This document shows positions 24,501-36,500 of a stretch of 64,000 nucleotides of DNA, piece after piece. The translations under genes were made by a program, and so were the position numbers. The notes beneath the pieces are model-generated. The model did no database searches. It was not told where the DNA came from and was given only the letters and a program-made list of their open reading frames with translations. This stretch comes from Sabellastarte sp. h YS-2021 (lineage: Eukaryota > Annelida > Polychaeta > Sabellida > Sabellidae): positions 124,073,530 to 124,137,529 of the forward strand of contig OZ024931.1 in the NCBI GenBank assembly GCA_964017235.1. The letters are read 5' to 3'. The stretch's first letter is position 1. Each line of letters starts with the position of its first letter.

Positions 24501-27500
24501 CTGTGTTGGTTGCCAATGCTTTTGTTAGTAGTCGGTTGGACTACTGTAACTCACTTTTCAGGAGTCTCTCCAAACTGAATCTTCACAGATTACAGTCTGT
24601 CCAAAATAGTGAAGCAAGAATTGTTACAAATTCGAGTAAGTTTACTCAGATAACTCCGGTACTCAGGAAACCTCATTGGCTCCCTGTTCAGTTTCGCTCA
24701 GAATTCAAACTGGCTAAACTGGTGTACAAGTTTATTCATACTGGCTTCCTAAATATTTTGCTCCATATCTTTCCACATACCACAATACTTACAATACTAG
24801 ACACAGTCAGAGTGTTGCAAATTTCCTTAATGTTCCAAAGTTTCAACCTAAAATTCACAAGTCACTAAGCAGTTTGGTTTCAGTTTCACCTTTGATGCTC
24901 CCACTGTTTGGAATTCACTCCCTGAAGACATTCGTGTATCACCCACTATTGCCTCTTGTAGAAAGAAGCTCAAAACCTATCTCTACGCAAAGGCTTATCC
25001 TCCTTAGCTCATTTTCTCTTATGGCTTCTCTGTGGTGCCGATCTATTTCTGTCCCTGGACTTTGAATTTTGCATCTTGCTATTGTCTTGTTGCACCTTAG
25101 AGTCCACAACTCAGTGGAGATTAAGCGCTATAAAAGTCAAATTAGAATTAGAATTTCAGGAATTTTAATGTATTAAAATTATTTTTAAAAATCATAAAAA
25201 AATAATTAAGAAAGATCCAGGCCTAATATTCACAACAGGGACTCTAATGAAACATATACTCATATATGAAACACAAGAGAGAAATAACTGCAATAGGCAA
25301 TGAGAAAGTTGTGATAAAGCATTGAAATGTTCACACTTTGGGTGGGGGTACCTCACTTGTAATGACTCTTGGGAACAGACAAATGAACAGATCTGCATGC
25401 CTTGAACAGTTTTTCATCCTCGATGGATAAAGTATCTTATAATTCTGGAGAAAATAATCCTTACTACCAAGGGTATCCAAAATATGTTTGAGTTTTACTT
25501 ACTCTTCAGCAATTTTTAGAGGATTTACCACTTGAGCCAAAATTGATTAAATCTAGAAGTCTAACTGAAATGGGAAAAAGTGAAAGAAACAACTTACATT
25601 TGAAAGAACAATATACACAGCTAGACTCGATAAAGCTCAGTCAAAGTAAACCTTCCCATTTACTTTCATTTACAGAAAGAGAGACATATTTAACAGTAAT
25701 ATTCCACTCTTTGTTTGAATTAAGTGCACACACACAGGCACTCCCCCACCCCAAGACACAGAGACACAGAGACTTTTCTCAGCTGCGTTGTATGTGCACT
25801 GAAGGGGAATTGAGGGGGAGGTGGGTTCTTTCTGCATGAACCTTTCTGCATGGTCCGGCATTACACTGACTGTCTTTAGGCACATCATGTATAGTTAATA
25901 CAGGGCCTTAATATGGCTATGGCTCACTTATGCATTATGCTACAGGTCTGAAATTTTACTATGTTATAGCAGAAACAAAAATGGGTGAAAAACCTATTAA
26001 ACAAAATGCTCTAAATGCAATACTCTTCAAGTTATAAGTGATTTACTGCATGAAGTTTAATGCATTAAAAATTCATAAAAATAGCTCTGAAATTAAGAAA
26101 GATTCAGGTCTGATACTCACACAAGGGAATGTACTTGTGGCCAGTACACATATGCTAAAAGAAAAATCCCTTCAATAGGCAATAAGAAAATTGTGATAAA
26201 GTGTTGAAATTTTCACACTTTGGATGGGGGTACCTCTCTTCTAATGGCTCTGGGGAACGGACAAACAAACAGATCTGCATGGATTTCATAATTTAAGATC
26301 ATCGATAGGTAAGATATCTATTTAAAAGTAACAGCATGTCTCTAGGCCTTGTACTTTTGGAGAAGCTGTTCACGCAGACAAGTACATGGACGTTGCAGAG
26401 TGATGCCATAATGTCAACTGACTGACAAAATTACTTCATTTGTACAATTCACACATTTGTTGTTTCTACATTTAACTCACTTTAACAAGTTATAATTTCA
26501 TATGGCAACTATTGACCATCAGACTGACACACTTTACTATTCTCAGTGGCATTCAATTCATAAACAACATCACAGGAATAGTTCACTTGAATCTGGTATA
26601 GCAGGTATAACAGTTGTTACCTTTCGGAAAACATAAACATGCATTTACAATGTTAATTTTTTCTATTAACCTTACTTTGACAAGCTACATCTTCATCTGG
26701 GAGCCACTGTCTATTGGATTGGCATTCTTTGCTATTCTCAGTGGTGTTCAACTCATACCCAACATCACAGGAATAGTTCACTTGGACCTGATATTGTGTT
26801 TCCTGTGTTGATATTTTTCCATATTCTGGCACATGAAGACTAGGACAGTGGATAACTGGAAATTTAAATAAACTTTAAATTGCCCTAATCAAAAGCAATT
26901 TAAGTATCTATTCCGCAAATTTGTTTTTTTAATACAAAATTGGGATTTATTGATCTTTGTTGTTTGGAATAAATTCCAATCCTCTCACTTAAACTCTACC
27001 TTAAATTGATTGTTCTGCAAATGCAACTGTGATATTAGTGTAATCAATATATAATATAAGCTCTACCCTAAATTAATTGTTCTGCAAATGCAACTATGAC
27101 ATTAAAATAATCAATATATACCTCATGTAACATGCACCCAAGCATCAATAAATTCATGTAGTGTAAAGATCCTTTTCAACACTTAATATAGGTCATATCA
27201 CAGGAAGTATTTGTAAGGGTGGAGGGAAGTCATTCAACCGACTTAAATAAGATTCTGAACTACACAAGAACCAGCATCAGCAAGCCACAACCAACTTTTC
27301 CACTCAAAGCCAGGGCAGAAGGTCAACCCCCTGACTTCAGAGATTGGAGGGAAGTGTCTGAGATACTGAGACTGTCTTGCTAGTAAATGAGCTATAGTAT
27401 TATACATTGCTGATTACAGCCATCAGTAGTTGATTAGTTGACAGGTTTAGTGTTTTAAATCAATAGAATTTCACATTTCTGTTTGTGGGTTAAAACCTAT

Positions 27501-30500
27501 CTTATAGAAACTTGTTGAATTTACAGATGGTCTGTCCTAACATTACCTGGGGCCAGTTTCACGAAGCCTCCTTTAGAAAAGACCTCCTTTAGTAAAGGAA
27601 GATCTTTTTTTCCTTTGGTAAGGCCACCTTAAATTTCAGTTTCACAAAGCCTCCTTTGACTCTCCTTACCAAAGGTCTTTCCTGACACATAAGGACGGAG
27701 CAAATGTCCTTTAAATTTATCATATTTTCTTTGAAGGAGACTTCCTTAAATTTAAGGTAGGTCCTTAGCTTCCTTGAAATTCAAGGGAGTTTTCAATGTC
27801 TTCTTTAAGGAAGGAGGCTTTGTAAAAATGTGTGTTTAAAGGAGGCTGAAATTCAAGGAAATCCTGAAATTTAAGGTGACCTTCATCTTAAGGAGGCTTC
27901 ATGAAACTGGCCCCTGAACTGTTGAAAATGAAAACACTAACTTGTGTGATGCGTGATCCACATGTGTGATGCTTGATCAGAAATGGGCGAGTGTTAAAAA
28001 TTCTGAATGAAAAAGGTCTGTGCTCGACAAGGTGGGCATTTCAACTTCAATTTCAACTTCAATACAATTTCAACTAGCTCTGTCTCTTTGTTGCTGTGGT
28101 TTCAAATTCACCTCATATGAGCATATATATTCACTGAGAATGTCCTGACATGACCTTTGAGCTGTTGAACGGGATTTAGAACATAAACCTTTGAGTAACT
28201 TACAGCATTACTGTGACACTATGGTTATAATGTTATTTAGAAATGATAAAAACATTATTCACGTATAACAGTTGTTACCTTTTGGAAAACATAAACATGC
28301 ATTTACAATGTTAATTTTTTCTATTAACCTTACTTTGACAAGCTATAGTTTCATCTGGGAGCCACTGTCTATTGGATTGGCATTCTTTGCTAATCTGAGT
28401 GGTGTTCAACTCATAGCCATCATCACAGGAATAGTTCACTTGGACCTTGTACTGTGTTTCCTGTGTTGATATGTTTCCATATTCTGGCACTTCAAGACTA
28501 GGACAGTGGATAACTGAAAATTTATTTGAAAATATCATTTTTCTTATAATCATATACTTGTCTTTTTAAATTTAAATAGACTCTCTTCAGCATTTGTCAG
28601 GATATGTTCACCATTATTGTTTTAATGTATAGTTTAAAATCATTATTAAGCATATGTTCAAAGCATTTGTTTGTTTACAATATGGTGTCTGATATTAAGG
28701 AGGTGATACATAAAACATATAGACATAACATAAATAATTTGTTTACTTTGACAAGTTACATCTTCATGTGGAAACCATTGTCCATCAGACCGACACACTT
28801 TGCTATCCTCAGTGCTGTTCAATTCATACCCCAAATCACAGGAATAGTTCACTTTGATCTGATATTGTGCCTCCTGTGTTGATATATTTCCATATTCTGG
28901 CACTTCAAGACTAGGGCAATGGATAACTAGAGAATCAGTTAGAATGTTATTGAAATGGTATTTTAACATTTTATGAATTCAGTAAACTTTGTGAAGCAAT
29001 AAGGTGATGACAGTTACTGAATTAATTGTTTATTTTGACTTTCAAAAAACCTAATAATATTGCTGTAATTGTTTACATAAATACCTCTGCATGATTCAAT
29101 TTAAATCATTGTTTTTAATAACACATACTTGTATCAGTGAATTCAGCTATTTATACTGCAGTCACAACTGATTTTTGATCTTTGTGAACAAGAACAACAG
29201 TGTATAATCTAAATAATACTTCATTTGTTCAATTCATACATTTGTTGTTTTCACATTTATAACTCACTTTGACAAGTTATACTTTCATTTGGCTACCATT
29301 GTCCAGCAGACTGACACTCTGCGCTATTTTCAGTGGTGTTCAACTCATACCCAGCTTCACAGGAACAGTTCACGTTAATATCTTGTATATCATGTATAAC
29401 AGTTGTTACCCTTTATAAAATATAAACATACACTTACAATGTTAATTTTTTTCTATTAACCTTACTTTGACAAGCTATAATGTCATCTGGGAGCCACTGT
29501 CTATTGGATTGGCATTCTTTGCTATTCTCAGTGGTATTTAATTCATAACCAGCATCACAGGAATAGTTCACTTGGACCTGGTATTGTGTTTCCTCTGTTG
29601 ATATGTTTCCATACTCTGGCACTTCAAGAGTAGGACAGTTGATAGCTGACAAAATTATAAATTAAATATAGTACTATTAACTACACTGATATGTTTGACA
29701 TATTTCAATTTGCAGTGAAAATAATGTTGGAATATTAATCTTTTTACACAGTAGTAGTCTTCATACTGCGTTCACAAGTTGGTCCAAATCTCAACTTGAG
29801 ATCTTTAGTGGGGACAGGTCATAGTATTTTGGCAAAGCCTGGGGGTCGATTTATGAAAGATCCTGAGTTTTTTTCTCTTAAATATGAAATTTATTTAACA
29901 TTTGAGATTTTTTTCTTAGTTTGCAGATTAGTTCTAAGACTAAGATTTGACTTAAGGTTTGTTTGTTTACCCATGTTGCAAATAAATTGTGCTCTAGTTC
30001 AAGTACAAAGAGACAAAAACCCTTAATTTTGCCAAAAAAAATCAGTAAATAATAAGAAAAATATTAAAACATTATGTATTATAAAATGGCTTGTCAGACA
30101 TTGCCATTTCGAAATTCACAACTAGAGAAAAAGAACCTCTTACAGAAAAGGTTGGCACTTTAATATTCAGTGTTGCACAGTGGAGAAACAAGTACATGGC
30201 TATGGCTAAAGATTGATTTGCATATTGAGCTGTACGAGCACATCAGTATGCATGCAATTTGTGACTAGCAAATATTATTTGTGATGTTAATGTAAAAGTA
30301 GCACAAAACTATGAATATTCATGTATATTTATGCGATTTACATGCTAGACGTGTGTACATCCCAGTATATGTAATGTATATTTTTGGTGACATTTGCTAC
30401 ATAAATAATAAAATAAAAAACTTAACCAATATAATTACTTTGTATATTTTAGGTTTATTTGAAAAAATAATATATATGTGAATCAAGGGTCTCCCACTAG

Positions 30501-33500
30501 GGATTTTGTGTTTACTTCAACGTAGAGTAAAGTGTGAAATTCATGACACTCCCATTTGATATTCATCTGCATGAAGGAAGATAAATGGCCTAGTATAGCA
30601 ACAAAATCCCACAATGGATAAAAGTTTTTTAATAATTCAGAAAAAGAGGGGTTTCCTCCGTAGTGGTTTTCACCCATTGTGGCAACTTTCTCATTTACAC
30701 ACATCTTACCACTACAGGTTGGCACTGCACTCTCCAGTGTTCCATTAGCCAGACATTTAAGACTGATGCTGTTGTCACGATCATCATCCCCATCATCAAA
30801 CTCATAGCCTGGATCGCAACTGAAGTTCAGTGTGGCCCCTTCTTTTTCAAAAGTCATACTAGTCGGTCCATTGGTAATATTTATCATGTAACAGGTGTCA
30901 TGTGCTGCAAATAATATTAATAATAACAATAATCACTGACTTAGCTTCTCATCACATCAAGGATGATTTCAAGGAACAGATAAATTAAAAATAAATACAG
31001 CAAACATTTATTAGGAACTTTTCAGCAAAAATTCCAAGTAGGCGGGAGATGCAAACTAACAATAAATTCACAGGTGGAGACATGAAACATGACATTTAGT
31101 TATTCAGGCTAATTTTTTTCAAATTATTTTGATTAAATGGAAAAGTGGGATAAAAATAACAACTTTACCAGCTCAAATCCAATACCGTTCACCAGTGGTT
31201 TAATTATTAGTTATAGAACAATTTAAATGGTACTTAATTGATATAGGTGCTCTTGGACACTAGGGAAGACTGAAATAGGTGGTCATCAGATGGTTATCTG
31301 TAGGGGAGAGTTGCTGAGGTTGTGGAAAGCTGAGAAAGAGTGCATAAATCTTGAATTTGCAATTTTAGTTATAGATTGGAAATGGATGAAATTCGAAACC
31401 CCACACAATGTGCTGGCTTGATAAAAGTAATGAGCTGACTAGCTGTATTATTTTGGCTTCAGAATACTAAAGACACAGGTTATAGTTGGTTACAGTAAAA
31501 GTAAGGCTGTACACAACAGTTGAAAAAGCTAAAAGTTACCATAGAGTGTTGTAAGTTGAAAGTAGGGTTAGATTTTGGGCCAGTCACATACACATGCCAA
31601 ATTTGAATTGAAACCATTTTTGAGAAACTGTCTGGAAATGAAAACAACTTAATTTCAATATAATTGTGTTTATAACTAGACTTTAGTGTCACCTTAAAGT
31701 AAAGCACATCTATGTGACCGGTCACATCCAGATACCAAATATAAATTTAATCTGTGAAGTGATTTTTGTGATACTGTCTGTAAATAAAGTGTGATGATTC
31801 CACAGATGAAGTAGATGACATTGGCCTTAGCTATCCCTATGTGCCCCCCAGCATAGAGGTTGGTGACACAAAAATGGAAAACAATGTACTTTTATGTTTG
31901 ACCAAAATCAGCCATGTTGAGGACTTTGGCATTCCATAGCTAACCTTGAAAAAAGAGCCTCAGGGTCATATAGAGAGCATACATATATATTTGACATATC
32001 ATACATAAACAGACATAACCCCCTGCAGTTGGCAACCACCCACAGTTTGTCAGTATCAAAAGGCTGACCAGTTTCAAAGAAAAACTGCCTTTACAGGGCC
32101 ACCTTGTTTTTCTAAATGAGGCCAGAAGTATTCAAAGACAAGCTTTTGTGGAAAAGGACATATCCATTTGAGAGAGTGGTAACGAGAAATTCGCTCTACT
32201 CATTCTGGCAGCATAATGAAGCATAATCCAATGTATCCAGCAGATGCATCCGATGGATACAGTTACACAGTGTTACTCACGCTGACAAATTTCACTGTCA
32301 TTGTAGAGATTTTGGACACATTTGTATTCTCCCTGAAAATATTTGACAACTGCACTTGGACACTGATAGGTTGAAAAGGCTTCAGGGGAAATAGTGCAAG
32401 TGGCATTTCCATCACACATTGATTTTATGTCTGTATTTGAAGCACCATGTACACATTCATCATTCCTGTCAAGTATACAGATATATTAATCTATATAAAA
32501 TTGTAAGAATTCTACAGGGGCTACCATAGCTCCATGAATTCAGAAATATGATTATGCACCTTTTGCACCTTAGAATATGCTAATGATGAGACTGAATCAT
32601 AGAAAAACGTGATTAGATTACAATGATGATATGTGGTAAAAGAGCAAACACAAAGCACAGGTCCCTCCAAAGCAACACATAAATGTATCAATGGTATACT
32701 CTTATTTTTCCATTGGAGAGCTTTACTATAAACCATTCTTGAATCTATACATGCCATTTCGTCCGTAGATGTAGTTACAAGCTCATATACCTTCTCTACT
32801 GTGATATCTTTTTATGTGACTATCTTTCTGTTAAATAATTTGGCTTGTTCCAAATTTGAAAAAAGTAGGGTAATTAATATCCCTGTGTATATAATTCAAA
32901 AACTTTCACAATAAATAAATACAGATGATATTTATCAAGTGTTGGATTCTGAATGTCAGAAGTTGTTAACTTGGCATTCTGTTGTCAATAAAATAAAATG
33001 TAAATATGTCCAAATATGGTATAAGACGGATCCATTATCTTTATCCCCTTACCCTAGGCGTGTGAATTTCATGTAGCTGCAAGTGGCAGGCAGTTGACCC
33101 TACCAGTTAAAGCTGCTTGCTCTATGACTGACAATATTTTGAAGGTAACATTTAACCCAAATCAGACTTTTATAAATGTGAATGTATAAGTATTTACTCA
33201 GGAAAAATGAGCAAAAGATAATATTTTGTGATAAATGTAAAACAGCTGGATATACGTTATAGATGCTCCACATTCAAATGTTGTATCCCATCCATAATTG
33301 GCCCAAATGACAAATATTTCAAACCCAGGACTGCATGTGATTGTGGTGGAAGTATTGGCTAGCTCCGAGAAACAGTCTATTCCACAACGGAAATAATTGT
33401 CATCTGAAACAAAGTAAAAAAATGCATTACTTAACCATAGTTAACTTAAACTTACCAGTGCTCATAGACCAAACTATTACACTTCCCATTTATGTTATTA

Positions 33501-36500
33501 TGTCTCTCTGTAATTCAACATTTGGGCTTCTGAAAGTAATTTGGCAAAGGGATTAAATTAGAAATGCATGAGATGTACAAATTAAAACTGTTTGGGATCT
33601 CCATTACAACCATTTTAATTTTATGATCAGCTTTTATGATGCTGCTAATCAGCTGTCAGATGTCATAAGCCACACACATGTGTACATAAACTAAGAGTGA
33701 GTTAAAAATGGTGGCTTCATATTCAGGGCGTCAAGTTACAAGTGGGTCTCAGAAAATAGGAAAATAGGAATTTCGGGAGTCAAAAAATAGGAATAGAATA
33801 GGAATATTACTGAAAAAATATAGTGAAAATAGGAATCTTTTTTAACAAGATAGTCTCCTAACACCCCTATATCCATCATGATGCACCACATTTCCCTTTA
33901 TTTTGCACTTATCTTAGAACAATGGAAAAAATATAGTCAAAATAATACACGTGTATCTCAAGTAAGCATCATACTTATTGAATTACATCCAAAAAGCTCA
34001 TAAATACACATTCTATAGAACTACATACGTACATGTAACTCAGTTCAAAACTAGACCAAGGACCCACAGATGCAAGATGTATCCACCGGAAAAGGCCAAC
34101 TAACATAGTTTAGAAGAAAAACTGCATTTTTCAATAATAAGTTGAAAGCACTTTTAAGTTTGGCTACCCTCATTTGATCTTGAAGCAGGGGCCCAAGGTC
34201 AAATGTGACCACATCGGAAGACTCACAGCCCATGATTTCCTATAGGTTGGTTTACCATCCCAAACCTCTAGGGCCAATAATAAGCAAATTATAAGCACTT
34301 TTAAGTTTGCCTAACCTTGTTTGACCTTGAAGAGGCAGCCCAAAGTCAAATCCGACCACAGCAGAAGATTCGCAGCCCATGATTTCCTATAGGTTGGTTT
34401 GACATTCCAAACCTCTAGGACCAATAATAAGGGAGATATAAGCACTTTTCATGACTGAAAAGAAACGCCCGTGATGGCCATCATTTTTCAAAATGAGGAA
34501 AAAAATATTTTTAATCAAGATTTTGTAATGATGAACATATCCAGCGAATTTGAGATTTCTACCTAGAATTCCCTTTGTTCTAGAGGCCTGGAGGGCCAAC
34601 AAAACTCCTTGCTGAAAGTCGAAAAACGCCCGTGGCAGCCATCTTGTTCTTCAAAATGAGGCCAAAAATATATTCCCAGCCAAGATTTTATGGTTATGAA
34701 TATAACCTGAAAATTTAAGAAATCTACCTACAATACCCTGGCCTCTAGAGGGGTAACAAGAAAATCTCTACACACTGCTCTCCGGTGGATACAATCATAA
34801 CTAGATTGATGCCAACATATCCCCAGACAGGTCATTTCTCATGCCAAAGGCATTCAGTGGGTATTTTTGCAGCACTCATTTTGTGAAATTCACAATTATA
34901 ATAAACCATTTTTCATTTTTCAATGATGCTGTAAAATTTATACTTCATTATGATTTGAGAAAATTAGTCATTTTCCATGTGATCAACAACATTTAGTGAC
35001 TTAAAATACATTATCATCACCAAAAATAGGAAAAAATAGGAATTTTCCTGGAAAATAGGAATAAATAGGAATTTGTTAAAAATAGGAAATAATAGGAAAA
35101 AATAGGAACTTGATGCCCTGCATATTGCTGGCATATCATTTCAGCAATGGTAGATATTGGGAAACAAAACTGTGAAGGTTGGTAAAAAGTCAGGAAAATA
35201 TCAAGTATGTTTGACTATTGTTGGGAAAATTCTGTGACTTTGCTTTTTGACCCCTGAGATCTCCAACCTGACTTGTGGCCAAAGGGTAGAGGTTGGAACT
35301 CACACCGGACCTATTAATATAAACAATATGTCCAATCTATATTAAAATCATATAAGTCAGGGGGTTATTGGTCAATGCTTTTTATAAAAATGATGAAATG
35401 GAGTTTCTACATGCCTGTCACCTCCTGGCTGTCAGTTTAATTGCCAAAAGTTGGTAGGGTCTGGTATTTGAATCTGTTACCTCCTATCCACAATCCATCT
35501 AGCCATATTGAAACTGTATTATAGTCATATAGTTTGGCATCAACAGTCCTGGGGTCGATTTCACAAAAGGACTTAGCCCAGACTTAGACTTAAATTGAAG
35601 ACTTTTGTCTTAAAATGAGGCTAAGTCTGTGATCTTAGACTTGGAGGATTTCACAGAGCTGCTAAGTCTAGGCTTTGGCTAAGTCTACCCAAGAGTAGGC
35701 TTAACTTTTGTAAACAAAGGCTTAAATATGGCCGCCATATATTTTTCTCACTTCAAAATTTGAAATGCTTGAAAATAAAGAATAAATATATAGAACACCT
35801 CCCTAAATTATTCTTTGGATACGTCTGTGTGATTATAAGGTTTCCCATTTAAAAATACAGCATTTTTTCAAAGATAAAATGAGCTAAACAAGGGATATAT
35901 GGAATCATAGACAAATCGGCCCTTTGCCAAATCGCCCCCCGTCAAATCGGCCCCCAAAATAAAATTACCTGGTCAAATCGGCCCCCTGGAAAATAATTTA
36001 TGGTCAAATCGGCCCCCCAGATATAGATAGATAAATGTACATAAGATTTATGTAATTTTTTTTTCACAATAACCCCCAGACAGTTAGGTTTATCAGTGAG
36101 TTTTATGTATCTCTTCAGTTTACTCTGACTTTCTCATTATTTATATTCAAAATCTTCACAGCGATTGGTATTATTTTATTTTCCACCCAATAGTTATTGT
36201 ATTACTATCATTTTAAAAGTCACAATAATAGATAAAGTATAATTTGTTTAAAATATAAAATAAAAATAATAATTTGTATTAAATTGTGGAGATGTGAACT
36301 TTGGTTCCAGATTAATCATGTAATTCAAAGGGATAAATGCACATTGTTCTCCTTGATGCCCACAAGGAGGGGATATCATATAATCCTCTGCATCAAAGGG
36401 AACAATCAGCTTTTAATGTCTAATACTATTTGTTTGTTTAACATTTTAGCTAGTAATCCCTATATTAAACAAATACTAAAGATCACTAAAGTTATAATCC

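Larger units (their letters stand above)
21745..25155 (+). mobile_element. L2/CR1-like LINE, degenerate, interrupted by a SINE
   Basis: Endonuclease and reverse transcriptase remnants occur in order on the plus strand, followed by a 3' end reading TTAGAGTCCACAACTCAGTG, then GAGATTAAGCGCTATAAAAG and a short ATTAGA-type repeat. The same 3' end occurs on two other fragments in this window. There is no RNase H domain. Both flanks carry pieces of the same tandem array. Confidence 0.78.

Noticed and set aside
19758-28882. Plus-strand open frames repeated over the CCP exons (for example 19758-19985, 26614-26811, 28272-28469)
   Set aside because: They are antisense shadows of the minus-strand CCP exons, recurring only because the exons are duplicated.
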